Source: Chryseobacterium indologenes (lineage in GTDB: Bacteria; Bacteroidota; Bacteroidia; Flavobacteriales; Weeksellaceae). Taken from it: a stretch of 54,188 bases of DNA. Numbering within the stretch: the stretch's first letter is position 1; the number at the start of each line of letters is the position of its first letter. The notes below the pieces were generated by a model, which saw nothing but the letters and a program-made list of their open reading frames with translations, ran no database searches and was not told where the DNA came from. The position numbers and the translations under genes are program-made. This document shows positions 1 through 9,452 of this stretch, piece by piece. The DNA lies in contig DJTE01000045.1 in assembly GCA_002439165.1 (NCBI GenBank), forward strand, positions 1 through 54,188, read 5' to 3'.

Positions 1-572
1 CCACAACTTTTGGGACTGATCCCAGAAAACGCATAGAAACTTTATTCTTGCAGCTTTGTGACCGGTTTATGATTTACAGAAATTATGCTAAGTCATTTCA
101 GAGATTTAAAACAAAAGTTTAGCTAAAATTACAACTCTTACTACTATTCAATATTTGAACAGATTCCTATTTAACAGAAACATAAATAGCTTAAAAATTA
201 ATCTCGTTTGATAATGCGCCAGGGATATATTAACATAAAATAATAATTTTTATGTGTAATCATTATTACCTTACATTTGTTATCAAATTAAAACATTTAA
301 TGCTGGAAAAAATTTATTTATGCTATCAATCATTGGTAGATTTACTCTCGTTCTTTTACAATGCTAAAAAGCTGATACAAAAGTTTCCCTGTATTTTTTC
401 AAGCATAAAAGAACATCTAGGGATTCGTTTTTAGCGGTACGTCAATAGCAGTCTATAAGTTTTTTCCACATTGTTTAAATTTTGTATTACCAGGTAACTT
501 AGAGTATCTAAATATCAAAAAGGCGGTTTCCGAAAAGCCTTCAACGAGTAGGAAATATTAAAAAAACTAACC
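1..572. other. Gene-poor left edge of the window
   Basis: I see no convincing gene here. Frame 1 is open from the window edge to a TAG at 34-36 and reads PQLLGLIPENA, which could be the last residues of a truncated plus-strand gene, but eleven codons prove nothing. A 60-codon open frame at 252-434 is rich in Tyr, Leu, Phe and Lys as expected from AT-rich non-coding DNA, and has no recognisable motif. A TTG at 471-473 followed 21 bases later by TAACTTAG (495-502, one mismatch to TAnnTTTG) is a weak promoter candidate for the gene starting at 573. Confidence 0.5.
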
Positions 573-3500
573 ATGAAAAAAAAATTATCATTCTTTTTTT
601 TAGTCTTATTCTGGCTAACATCTTTAGCCCAAAATAGCAGTATCTGCTTCAATCGTCTGCACAACAGCTTTGCAGAAGCCCTGATTCCTGTCAATCAATG
701 GAATAGTTCAACAGTTTCCTTTAAAATTTATTTTACAACCGGGGGACTTTTTAATGGCTATACCTACAATGTTAATGATCTGGCTAAGGTTACAAAAAAC
801 GGGCAGGAGTATTATTACATAAAAGCAGGAACATCAGAGGATTTTAGCAACCAGACTCTAATCTATGAGGTAAGCGGTCCTTCTGATACGGCAGTCTCCG
901 GTACTTTAGCTGCAATTCCGCCAAGCGACTGGAATGATTACACAAAGCAAAAACAATGTGTTGATAAAGCCAATGTCTGCTTCAACCGCCTGCATAACAG
1001 TCTGGCTGAAGCTTTAATTCCTGTCAATCAATGGAATGGAGATACGACTGTGAATGTCAAAGTTTATCTTGCAACCGGCGGACTTTTTAATGGCTATACT
1101 TATAATGTTAATGATTTGACTAAGGTTACAAAAAATGGCCAGGAATATTATTACATAAAAGTAGGCACATCACAGGATTTTAGCAGTCAGACTTTGACCT
1201 ATGAAGTGAGCAGCCCTAAAAATGCAGCCGTATCAAATACGTTAGCACCTGTTCCGCAAAGCGACTGGAATGATTATACGAAGCAAAAACAATGTGTTGA
1301 TAAAGCCAATGTCTGCTTCAACCGTCTGCATAACAGTCTGGCCGAAGCTTTAATCCCTGTCAATCAATGGAATGGAGATACGACTGTGAACTTCAAAATT
1401 TATCTTGCCGGTGGAGGACTTTTTAATGGCTATACTTACAATGTTAATGATCTAGCTAAGGTTACAAAAAACGGTCAGGAATATTATTATGTGAAAACAG
1501 GCACATCACAGGATTTTAGCAATCAGACTTTGACCTATGAAGTCAGCAGTCCTAAAAATGCAGCCGTATCAAATACGATAGCACCTGTTCCGCAAAGCGA
1601 CTGGAATGATTATACGAAGCAAAAACAATGTGTTGATAAAGCCAATGTCTGCTTCAACCGTCTCCATAACAGTCTGGCCGAAGCTTTAATTCCTGTCAAT
1701 CAATGGAATGGAGATACCACTGTGAACTTCAAAATTTATCTTGCCGGTGGGGGACTTTGGAACGGATATAATTACAATGTGAATGCTTTGACTAAGGTTA
1801 CAAAAAATGGTCAGGAATATTATTACATAAAAGTAGGAACAACAAAAGATTTTAGCAATCAGACTTTGACCTATGAAGTGAGCAGTCCTAAAAATGCAGC
1901 CGTATCCAATACGCTGCCACCAATTCCACAAAGCGACTGGAATGATTATACGAAGCAAAAACTATGCATTGATAAAGCCAATGGAATATGTTTTAACAGA
2001 AACAATAACAATTACGTGATTTTCATTCCAAAAAATCAATGGAACGGAAGTAATGTCACTATTAAATATTATACTCCTGCCGGAATACTTTCGTCGACTC
2101 AGAATTTTTCTAATTTAAGTACTGAGATTCATAACGGTGTTTTATGCTATAAAATCGTAACGACCTTTCAGCTTAATTCAGATGTAATTATTGAAGCGGG
2201 CAGTCTAACTAACGCATCCGTACATGCTTATTTACAACCTGTTCAGGAGGTTTGTCTGGGAAATGCAGGATGTACCTCTACTATTACGCCAACTTTTACA
2301 CAGGTATCATCAATATGTTCAGGAGGTTCATTTACCCTGCCTGCGACATCTGATAATGGCATTACCGGAACATGGTCTCCTGCCATCAATAACCAGGCGA
2401 CGACTACTTATACCTTTACACCCAATGACGGGCAGTGTGCTTCTACAAACACGATGACAGTAACCGTGATTTCTCCTGCTAATCTGGTACTGACATCAGG
2501 TAATAGTACACAGACAGTGGAGGTAAATAATGCTATCGCTCCGATAACATATACTTTTAATGGAGCTACAGGAGCTACCGTAACGGGGCTTCCAGCCGGT
2601 GTTATAGGTACAGTAAACGGAACAGCAGTTACTATCAGCGGAACAGCTACAACGGTGGGAATCTACAATTATACCGTTACAGTTACAGGAGGATGCGCCC
2701 CTTTAAATATGCAGGGAACAATTACGGTTGTGGCTGCTAAAGATTGGAAACTAGCGCCTAATTCCTACATCTTTACAGGAAAAGATGATAATGGAAATGA
2801 GGCAGACGGGCTTTATATTCCGGTGAAAAAAGCATATAAGATGTGGCAGGATAATGTGATCTACATCAACAGTACATCATTACCTCAAGGAACAATAACC
2901 GCCGATGTATTGTGGGAAGACACCCCCGGTTTAATTAAATCAGGAGAAAATTATTCACTTGAAATAACAGGAGAAGCTGAAAATGCAAAAATTAAAGTTC
3001 CTATTAAAAAATCGTTGGAGGGGAACGCCGTAATTGCATTTAAGGTAAACGGAGAAGTTCATTGGTCCTGGCACATTTGGGTAACTGACGACCCTACAAA
3101 TGGCTCAAAATATAGAAGTTATGGAAATGAGGCAAGACTGCTCAGAAATGGTACCCAGGAAAGAATCCCTGATTCAGATTGGGGCTGGATGGACAGAAAC
3201 TTAGGGGCTTTAGGAACTTCCATTACCGGAACAGATCAATATGACAAAAACGGAGGTTTACTCTACCAATGGGGAAGAAAGGACCCTTTTCCTCCACTTA
3301 TTACCAGAGGGAATATTTACTATGAAGTTGCAGGTTCAATAGGAAGAGTGAGAGACTTTAAAGCATCAAAGGATCTAACCGGTACAGTTTATAAAATTCT
3401 TACCGACATAGCGATAACCGTACCTAAAGCTGATGCAAATATAACAAATAACTTGCCGCTTTCTATAAAGAATCCATTAAGTCTGATATATTCGGACGGA

Positions 3501-6074
3501 CTTCATTATCCAGCGGTTCCATCTTCCACATATAATTGGTTTGGATATATTGATAATACAAGTGTAAATCCATCTAACAATGCAAGGGTAAATTTGTGGT
3601 CAGATAATGCACAGGGAAATATAAACAATTCAACGGAAACCACATCGACGGTTAAAAATGTTTACAGAAACAAAGAAAAGTATGATCCTTGTCCAAATGG
3701 CTGGAGAATCCCTTCTATGCTTTCAGCTTTTGCAAGCTATGATATTCCCTTAAACAGATCTCCTTTCGGTCCAAAATATAGTGAAATCGCCAGCCAGTTT
3801 TATAACAGCAACACTCCTGGTAATTATAATGCTACTTTACAAATCGGACCCAGTCCTTTTTATGGTTTTATAAAACCGGATTACAGCAGATACCCTACCT
3901 ACCCTGGTCAATTGAAAAATATTAAGGTATATTCAAATATAGGGGTTGATATGACTAATTTTGGAGGAGATAATTTAGGACTGTTTCCAGGAACCGGAAA
4001 AATTTTATGGAAAATTCCTAATGAAGATACCTATGGAGACATGCACCAAACAAGAATATGGACTGCAACTATGGCGAGAACAGTACTTGGTGGAGGTAGT
4101 TCCAATAGTACTGCTAATACAGCTAGAGGTTTATTTATTCTCCCTGAAAATGAAACCAATGATAAGCCAGACCCGGGCCTGCCTAATGTTATTGGCAGAT
4201 ATTCATATAATCCTATGCTCGAGATGCATACTACAAATGCTGCTGGGTGCCGTTGCATAAAAGACCCTTTATATAAAGCTAATGAATATGATTTCCCGAC
4301 AGAATTCTTTACGGAGACAAAGAACTATACTGAAGGATTAAATCAGCCTAATTCCTACCAAAAAGTAAGAAGTACTGCTGAATTCACCATAGAAATTCCT
4401 GTTTCAAAGGCAATTGCTATGCAAAATCAATATATGAACAATCTGGAAATTCTGAATCCTGTAAGTTATAACAACTTAAAAGCTAATGTACATTGGAGTA
4501 CCAATACACAACTGATTAAAAATATTTCAGTGCTTAACCCTTCTCCTACATCATTGGCAGCTATTTCAAATTCCAGGATTAAGGTTCTCATTAATCCAAG
4601 CCAAAGTGGTAATGCCGTAGTAACGCTTCATAATGGCAGTATAGACAATCCTGTTTACTGGAGCTGGCATATCTGGATTACCGATACAGAAGTAGGTTCT
4701 TACCTATATACAACTGATACAGGTGATCCTGCTGCTCCAAACTTTGTCAATTACGTTAAAGGGTTATCCAGTAATGCTGTGAAGCAAACCAGGTTTATGG
4801 ATAGAGATTTAGGAGCGTTGGAGGTCTTCCCTTCGGCTTTACAAACTCAAGGAGCTCCTACAACAGCTGAATTGTCTCAAATTCGAAATTCAGCAGGCCT
4901 GCATTACCAATGGGGCAGAAAAGATCCTTTCCCTGCGTTCCACGAAAATGTAAACAACAACAAAACAAATGTTTTCCTGGGAAGAGCCAACGCAGATGGA
5001 AGTATTACTTACAGCACACTTACAGCCGACATTTTTGAAAATGCAGGAAGTAATTATATCATTCCATATAATACCTATGCCAATAGTGCTAATGTGTCAG
5101 GAAACGATAAAATTGCAGATAAAATTGCCAAAGTTTTAGGATATTCGGTGAAAAACCCACTGGTATTTATGATTCCTAGCACTTTAATGCCATTCAACAG
5201 TAACGTACCCTGGTACACAATGGGAACAGACTGGTTAATTAATCAGCCTAGCCAATTCCCGGAGCGTTGGGGTAAAGGAACCGGCAAATCACCATTTGAT
5301 CCTTGTCCGGAAGGCTGGAGAATTCCTGATGCAGATTCTTCTCTTGAGGGTAATAATGTTTTAGGTGGTTCTCCGTGGTACAAAAAGAATGTTTTTGTTT
5401 CGGAAAAGAATGCAGTAAGTGATTATTTAGGTACTCCGATTAAAAATGGAAATACGATTTTAGGATATGCTTTCCAGAATTCAGCGTATAGAATTGGGAA
5501 TTATGGAACATCTGGCGTAAGAGGAAACCGTAGCATAACCTCCTCTTCAGACCCGTCTATACCAACTGATGTACAATTTGGTAACGAAAAAAGATGGACT
5601 GCTGCATTACGTACTTCTTATCAGGGAAGGCCCATTTCTATGACTTTTAGAACTGCCGATAATACTGTATTTTTGGCTGACAATAATAACAGTCAGTATT
5701 TTGGAGCTCCTTGCCGATGTGTTAAGATTCTGTCCAGAAATGGAAAAGAAGAAGGTTTTTATCCTGATAATGTCACAATTCCTGTACAGTCAGATGCAAT
5801 AAACAAAGCCAGTAATATATTTACAGAAAAAGAAATTAAGGAAAAAATTGAGCAGAAACAGCTAAATATTTTCCCGAATCCTGTAACCGACATTGTTAAT
5901 ATAGACGCTAAAGATAACAGGAATTACTATTATCAGATATACAATTTATCTGGTCAGCTTGTGAAAGAAGGTAAATTTGAAAATAACAAAACAAATCTTG
6001 CCGCTTTACCATCAGGCGCTTATATTATTAGAATAAATAATTCTGAGCAGGTTGCGAAGATTATTAAAAAATAA
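573..6074 (+). CDS. Large secreted repeat protein with tandem FISUMP-like modules and type IX secretion sorting domain
   Basis: An 1833-residue surface or secreted protein. Residues 1-20 form a Sec signal peptide ending in LAQ. Four near-identical repeats of about 112 residues follow (roughly 24-470), each opening with CFNRLHN and closing with SDWNDYTKQK; a fifth, diverged copy lies at about 472-570. Ig/PKD-like segments occupy about 570-720. Two copies of a module resembling the Fibrobacter succinogenes major paralogous domain follow: WHIW (about 834 and 1364), MDR[ND]LGAL (about 875 and 1409), YQWGRKDPFP (about 898 and 1445), CP[NE]GWRIP (about 1041 and 1576), and C[RC]CxK endings (about 1226 and 1713). 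The C-terminus, from LNIFPNPVTD (about 1764) to KIIKK, is a type A T9SS sorting domain, so export by the gliding/PorSS machinery and surface attachment are expected. The role is unknown; adhesion or glycan binding is a guess. It is monocistronic, with a strong terminator downstream. Confidence 0.85.
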   Translation: MKKKLSFFFLVLFWLTSLAQNSSICFNRLHNSFAEALIPVNQWNSSTVSFKIYFTTGGLFNGYTYNVNDLAKVTKNGQEYYYIKAGTSEDFSNQTLIYEVSGPSDTAVSGTLAAIPPSDWNDYTKQKQCVDKANVCFNRLHNSLAEALIPVNQWNGDTTVNVKVYLATGGLFNGYTYNVNDLTKVTKNGQEYYYIKVGTSQDFSSQTLTYEVSSPKNAAVSNTLAPVPQSDWNDYTKQKQCVDKANVCFNRLHNSLAEALIPVNQWNGDTTVNFKIYLAGGGLFNGYTYNVNDLAKVTKNGQEYYYVKTGTSQDFSNQTLTYEVSSPKNAAVSNTIAPVPQSDWNDYTKQKQCVDKANVCFNRLHNSLAEALIPVNQWNGDTTVNFKIYLAGGGLWNGYNYNVNALTKVTKNGQEYYYIKVGTTKDFSNQTLTYEVSSPKNAAVSNTLPPIPQSDWNDYTKQKLCIDKANGICFNRNNNNYVIFIPKNQWNGSNVTIKYYTPAGILSSTQNFSNLSTEIHNGVLCYKIVTTFQLNSDVIIEAGSLTNASVHAYLQPVQEVCLGNAGCTSTITPTFTQVSSICSGGSFTLPATSDNGITGTWSPAINNQATTTYTFTPNDGQCASTNTMTVTVISPANLVLTSGNSTQTVEVNNAIAPITYTFNGATGATVTGLPAGVIGTVNGTAVTISGTATTVGIYNYTVTVTGGCAPLNMQGTITVVAAKDWKLAPNSYIFTGKDDNGNEADGLYIPVKKAYKMWQDNVIYINSTSLPQGTITADVLWEDTPGLIKSGENYSLEITGEAENAKIKVPIKKSLEGNAVIAFKVNGEVHWSWHIWVTDDPTNGSKYRSYGNEARLLRNGTQERIPDSDWGWMDRNLGALGTSITGTDQYDKNGGLLYQWGRKDPFPPLITRGNIYYEVAGSIGRVRDFKASKDLTGTVYKILTDIAITVPKADANITNNLPLSIKNPLSLIYSDGLHYPAVPSSTYNWFGYIDNTSVNPSNNARVNLWSDNAQGNINNSTETTSTVKNVYRNKEKYDPCPNGWRIPSMLSAFASYDIPLNRSPFGPKYSEIASQFYNSNTPGNYNATLQIGPSPFYGFIKPDYSRYPTYPGQLKNIKVYSNIGVDMTNFGGDNLGLFPGTGKILWKIPNEDTYGDMHQTRIWTATMARTVLGGGSSNSTANTARGLFILPENETNDKPDPGLPNVIGRYSYNPMLEMHTTNAAGCRCIKDPLYKANEYDFPTEFFTETKNYTEGLNQPNSYQKVRSTAEFTIEIPVSKAIAMQNQYMNNLEILNPVSYNNLKANVHWSTNTQLIKNISVLNPSPTSLAAISNSRIKVLINPSQSGNAVVTLHNGSIDNPVYWSWHIWITDTEVGSYLYTTDTGDPAAPNFVNYVKGLSSNAVKQTRFMDRDLGALEVFPSALQTQGAPTTAELSQIRNSAGLHYQWGRKDPFPAFHENVNNNKTNVFLGRANADGSITYSTLTADIFENAGSNYIIPYNTYANSANVSGNDKIADKIAKVLGYSVKNPLVFMIPSTLMPFNSNVPWYTMGTDWLINQPSQFPERWGKGTGKSPFDPCPEGWRIPDADSSLEGNNVLGGSPWYKKNVFVSEKNAVSDYLGTPIKNGNTILGYAFQNSAYRIGNYGTSGVRGNRSITSSSDPSIPTDVQFGNEKRWTAALRTSYQGRPISMTFRTADNTVFLADNNNSQYFGAPCRCVKILSRNGKEEGFYPDNVTIPVQSDAINKASNIFTEKEIKEKIEQKQLNIFPNPVTDIVNIDAKDNRNYYYQIYNLSGQLVKEGKFENNKTNLAALPSGAYIIRINNSEQVAKIIKK
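640..1983 (+). repeat. Four tandem in-frame repeats of 333-336 bp inside the large secreted protein gene
   Basis: The block beginning TCTGCTTCAA(T/C)CG recurs at 643, 976, 1312 and 1648, a spacing of 333, 336 and 336 bases. Copies 2 to 4 are nearly identical at the DNA level, including synonymous sites, which points to recent duplication or ongoing gene conversion. Copy 1 is more diverged, and a fifth degenerate unit starts near 1987. Confidence 0.9.
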
Positions 6075-6096
6075 AAATAATATCTGTCCTATGAAT

Positions 6097-6131
6097 CCGC
6101 CTCACTTTTTGTTGTGAGGCGGTTTTTTTTT
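6097..6131 (+). terminator. Rho-independent terminator of the large secreted protein gene
   Basis: Stem CCGCCTCAC (6097-6105) pairs perfectly with GTGAGGCGG (6114-6122) around an 8-base loop and is followed by a run of nine T. It starts 23 bases after the stop codon. Confidence 0.92.
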
Positions 6132-6313
6132 GAATTCAGGTATTTTTGTTCTGGGCTTGAAACATATAAAAGTTTTCCTTTCATGCAATTTTATCTTCTT
6201 AAATTGCGCACTAAACGGTTGATTATAATAAAGATGTTGTTTAAGAATGAAAACTTTATAAACAGTTGAATCATTCTTTCAAAGAGACACTTTTACCGCA
6301 GTTTACAACCGGG

Positions 6314-6344
6314 TTGTAATAAAAGCCAAATTGTTATAATTTTG
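6314..6344 (+). promoter_or_regulatory. Bacteroidota-type promoter of the acid phosphatase gene
   Basis: TTG at 6314-6316 and TAATTTTG at 6337-6344 match the Flavobacterium/Bacteroides -33 (TTG) and -7 (TAnnTTTG) elements with a 20-base spacer. The ATG lies 21 bases after the -7 box. This is the most complete promoter in the window. Confidence 0.75.
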
Positions 6345-6364
6345 TCTCCTCTATTTTAAATTCA

Positions 6365-7189
6365 ATGAAAAAGTTTAACTTCATTATCGCAGGCTGTTTC
6401 TTTGCCCTGACTGTTTCATGCAAAACAGCAGCACCGGATTCAAAAATTTCCACACGGGACGTACCTTATCAAAATCTTGGACGTGAAGGAAAAATATATG
6501 CCGCATTTTACCAGCAAAGAGCAGCAGAGTATGAAGCCCTTTGTCTTCAGGCTTACAATATCGCAAGACTCCGCCTTGATGAGGCTTTGGCACAGAAATC
6601 GGAAAAACCACTGGCCATCGTATCAGATATTGATGAAACCTTTATGGATAATTCCTATTACGCTGTGGAGCGTGCAAAAATGGGCAAAGACTATGATCAG
6701 ACCACATGGGAGGAATGGACCGCTAAAGGTATCGCAAAACCGCTTACCGGCTCTCAGGAATTTTACCGGTATGCTGCAGATAAAGGCGTTCAGGTCTTTT
6801 ATGTCACCAACCGTATGGAACAGGAGCGCGAAGGAACACTGAAAAATTTAAAAAAATATAATTTCCCTCTTCAAAGTGATGCCAACCTTATCCTAAGATC
6901 CGCGGAAAGCAGCAAAGAAAACAGGAGAAAGGATATTGCCAGAAACTATAATATTGTTTTACTGTTGGGAGACAATCTTTCGGATTTTGCCGCTATATTT
7001 GATAAAAAATCAGAAGCGGAACGGTCTGCAGCCGTCAAAAGCGCTGCGAAGGATTTTGGTAAAAAATTCATCATCATTCCGAATGTCGGCTACGGAGACT
7101 GGGAGTCTTCATTTTACAATTACAAATACAATTATACCAGCCAGCAGAAAGATTCAATGATGTACAACGCCGTGAAAGCCAATCCCTGA
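6365..7189 (+). CDS. 5'-nucleotidase, lipoprotein e(P4) family (class C acid phosphatase)
   Basis: A 274-residue lipoprotein: the signal sequence ends in VSC with the lipid-accepting Cys near residue 19. The class C/HAD motif SDIDET gives the catalytic Asp pair D88 and D90, followed by the typical MDN; FYVTNR (about 134-139) and the later GDNLSDF (Asp pair for Mg2+) complete the HAD fold. The family dephosphorylates nucleoside monophosphates (in Haemophilus e(P4) this serves NAD/NMN uptake) at the cell surface or periplasm. It has its own promoter immediately upstream, and the methyltransferase gene begins 51 bases after its stop. Length is normal for the family. Function by family is secure; the physiological substrate is not known. 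Confidence 0.9.
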   Translation: MKKFNFIIAGCFFALTVSCKTAAPDSKISTRDVPYQNLGREGKIYAAFYQQRAAEYEALCLQAYNIARLRLDEALAQKSEKPLAIVSDIDETFMDNSYYAVERAKMGKDYDQTTWEEWTAKGIAKPLTGSQEFYRYAADKGVQVFYVTNRMEQEREGTLKNLKKYNFPLQSDANLILRSAESSKENRRKDIARNYNIVLLLGDNLSDFAAIFDKKSEAERSAAVKSAAKDFGKKFIIIPNVGYGDWESSFYNYKYNYTSQQKDSMMYNAVKANP

Positions 7190-7240
7190 TCCGGATAAAG
7201 CAGCTTTTTGATCGGTTTCATTTTAAAAACAGTTAAAATC

Positions 7241-7876
7241 ATGGACAGATATACAGAAACATTTGAAACCTGGAACAAAGTAGCTTCGTTATATCAGGAA
7301 AAATTTATGGATCTGGATCTGTATAATGACACCTATGATTTTTTCTGCTCCTCAGTCGTCCGGAAAAATGCAAAAATACTGGAAATAGGCTGCGGACCGG
7401 GGAATATCACTAAGTATCTTTTAACTGCAAGGCCGGATTTCATTATATCCGGAATTGATATTGCTCCCAATATGATAGAGCTTGCCCAAAAGAATAACCC
7501 AACGGCTGATTTCTCTGTAATGGACAGCCGGCAGATTAACCGGATCAAAACAAAATATGACGGCATCATCTGCGGCTTCTGTTTACCTTATTTATCAACC
7601 ACAGAAAGTAAAAAACTGATTTCGGACTGTTCCGGTTTATTAAATCAAAACGGAGTCTTATATATAAGTTTTGTAGAGGGCGATCCGGATCAGTCGGGTT
7701 TTCAGGTAAGCAGCAGCGGAGACCGGGTCTATTTTTATTTTCACAGGCTGGATGAACTGAAGGAACAGCTCCTGGAACACAGCTTTGAACAGATCAGAAT
7801 ATTCAGAAAAGAATTTAAAAGAAATGAAAATAATATTGAAATCCACACGATTTTAGCTGCGATAAAAACAGTGTAA
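7241..7876 (+). CDS. Class I SAM-dependent methyltransferase
   Basis: About 211 residues with a Rossmann methyltransferase core. Motif I is LEIGCGPGNITKYLL, followed by SGIDIAPNMIELAQ (motif II acidic Asp for the ribose hydroxyls), and the CGFCLPYL segment sits at the usual motif IV position. I start it at ATG 7241 (MDRYTETF) because the earlier in-frame TTG at 7208 would add residues with no family character. The substrate cannot be told; this is the broad Methyltransf_25/ubiE-like group acting on small molecules. It lies 51 bases after the acid phosphatase and could share its transcript. Confidence 0.82.
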   Translation: MDRYTETFETWNKVASLYQEKFMDLDLYNDTYDFFCSSVVRKNAKILEIGCGPGNITKYLLTARPDFIISGIDIAPNMIELAQKNNPTADFSVMDSRQINRIKTKYDGIICGFCLPYLSTTESKKLISDCSGLLNQNGVLYISFVEGDPDQSGFQVSSSGDRVYFYFHRLDELKEQLLEHSFEQIRIFRKEFKRNENNIEIHTILAAIKTV

Positions 7877-8539
7877 CATCAGATCGGGATTCCATTAAGG
7901 AAAAGGATTAATTCCGTTATAACCGCTAAAATCAATATGGCCCAATTCAATCAGGCGGGCAACCTGAAGTCCACAATAGATTGTTTAGGGTAAATCTCCC
8001 GACGATGATAACTCATACTATTTTTTCTTTAGATGTGGATTTTAAATAACTATGCCCGCCTGTTTTCATTTAATATCCATAGATCCTGCAAATTTCTATA
8101 AAAATATATTTTAATGTACTTAAAGCCTGTTTAAATTTCTAATTTTGATTTTTTGGATCATACTCAAATCTTATCTGAATCACATTCTTTGAGTATTTTT
8201 GATTAAAAAGATAATATGCTGATGAATTTTCAGACGGAAAGGATTTCATTTTTGAAACCGCTGATTTTAAGGGAGCAAAGGCTGAAATCAACTTGGTTGA
8301 TTCGCAGAAGCGTATGGATAAGCATACCGCTTCATCAGCGACGAAGTCGCATCACTTTGCCCGCTCAAAATAAAGCGGAATTATTCATCAACTTTGCGTT
8401 TAATCTTTTAATCAAAAAATAATTTCAGGCAAATCTATTGGATTTCACCAAAAATATCCGACAATCATACATATAAATATTCATAAATAAAATTTAAACA
8501 GGCTCTTAGGCTATAATGCAATTTAAGTTTTCTTAGCTG
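7877..8539. other. Gene-free stretch with a long inverted repeat and a dispersed repeat copy
   Basis: No gene is supported between the methyltransferase and the terminator near 8540. The stretch holds a 10-base perfect GC-rich inverted repeat (CAGGCGGGCA at 7952-7961, TGCCCGCCTG at 8053-8062) 91 bases apart, and copy A of a dispersed repeat at about 8245-8442. The 68-codon open frame at 8216-8422 is an artefact running through that repeat. Confidence 0.6.
8245..8442 (+). repeat. Dispersed repeat family 1, copy A (about 200 bp)
   Basis: This segment matches 38371-38567 over its whole length with scattered substitutions. Two small hairpins are kept: AATCAAC(8286-8292)/GTTGATT(8296-8302) and GAAGCG-TATG(8307-8316)/CATA-c-CGCTTC(8323-8333). 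In one frame (8212 stop to TAA at about 8374) it also reads as a protein tail ending KHTASSATKSHHFARSK, and many differences from copy B are synonymous in that frame. It may therefore be the remnant 3' end of a duplicated gene, a structured mobile repeat, or both. Confidence 0.7.
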
Positions 8540-8578
8540 CTTTAAAAATAAAAACCGCTGCATCCAATACAACGGTTT
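8540..8578 (-). terminator. Rho-independent terminator of the prmA-SH3 operon
   Basis: On the minus strand AAACCG (8578-8573) pairs with CGGTTT (8557-8552), followed by a T-rich tail (TTATTTTTAAA). It starts 20 bases beyond the stop codon of the SH3-like gene. Confidence 0.75.
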
Positions 8579-8597
8579 AACTTTTTCTTATTCTGAA

Positions 8598-9443
8598 TTA
8601 TTTCAGCTTATAGGAACTTCCATTCCAGAGGTAGGTTTTGGAAGATTGTGATTTCTTTTCCCGGTCTTTGTCATCCAGTTCCATATCTCTTGTTTTCAGG
8701 ATGAACGCATTGGGAATACCGCCTTTGTCATTCGGAAATACAAATTCTTCTGAATGGTAAAAAACTCCCGCATCACTTACACTCATCAGGCGGGGAAGAG
8801 TGATCAGCTTTTTATCTTTGAAAAGCACATATTGGTCATAGCTGGCAATACTACATGCATCTCCTGAGGTAGAAGCCTTTATTGTAAGTTCCACATTCTG
8901 CAGCTTATGATTGCTTTCTATATTGAATGTGCCGGATCTTAGTTCCTCTCCCCTTCCGGCATCAAAATATACCTCATCAATCAATGTATTTGCTTCTATC
9001 ACTTTAACTCCGGCAATATTCTGTTTTTCTGTCTGATTATATTCATTTTTCCTGTCGATGGTTTTAGACAGTCCGAAAAGGAAATCATAGCCGTTTTTAT
9101 TACGGTAGCCTATACAAAGGTTGGCTCCCCATACATAACCTTCAGAAACAACATCTCCCTTCTGGTAGGAAACTTTATACCAGTTGGCAGCTCTTTCTCC
9201 AAGCTTCAGGACAGCCTCTTCTTTTTTCAGGATCAGCACCTGCCGGTTGGTTGGCAGTGAATCCAGTATCTGGGATTTCACATCAGGATCTTTCCTTATC
9301 CTCGTCCAGTCTGTGAAGATTTTCTGGGTTTTATTCTCTGTAAAATCAAAGATAGAATCAGGATATATTTCCTCACCCGTCTGTGCTGAAAAACATTGAA
9401 GAATCAGCATCAATACCCCCGTCATTAGAGATTTCATATTCAT
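8598..9443 (-). CDS. Secreted protein with SH3-like domain
   Basis: 281 residues with an N-terminal signal peptide ending near CFSAQ. Residues about 45-110 (spaced around DSLPTNRQVLILKK and the following WYKVSYQKGD...EGYVWGANL) resemble a bacterial SH3 (SH3b) domain, the pattern in which a final turn reads GYVxxxxL. The remainder is a beta-rich segment with no motif I recognise. Either ATG at 9443 (MNMKSL) or 9437 (MKSL) is possible. It starts 9 bases after the prmA stop, so it is almost certainly cotranscribed, although no functional link to L11 methylation is apparent. A periplasmic or surface location is inferred from the signal peptide. Confidence 0.7.
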   Translation of the reverse strand: MNMKSLMTGVLMLILQCFSAQTGEEIYPDSIFDFTENKTQKIFTDWTRIRKDPDVKSQILDSLPTNRQVLILKKEEAVLKLGERAANWYKVSYQKGDVVSEGYVWGANLCIGYRNKNGYDFLFGLSKTIDRKNEYNQTEKQNIAGVKVIEANTLIDEVYFDAGRGEELRSGTFNIESNHKLQNVELTIKASTSGDACSIASYDQYVLFKDKKLITLPRLMSVSDAGVFYHSEEFVFPNDKGGIPNAFILKTRDMELDDKDREKKSQSSKTYLWNGSSYKLK

Positions 9444-9452
9444 TTTTTACTA

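Noticed and set aside
1..40. Left-edge sequence beginning CCACAACTTTTGGGACTGA as a possible insertion-sequence end
   Set aside because: It looks like a conserved boundary, but I see no matching inverted repeat, transposase or target duplication in the window.
252..434. 60-codon open frame at the left edge
   Set aside because: No motif, AT-driven composition, no promoter or neighbouring gene to support it.
8216..8422. 68-codon open frame and its relative at 38184-38492
   Set aside because: Both run across dispersed repeat family 1 in frames that differ from the shared protein-like frame.
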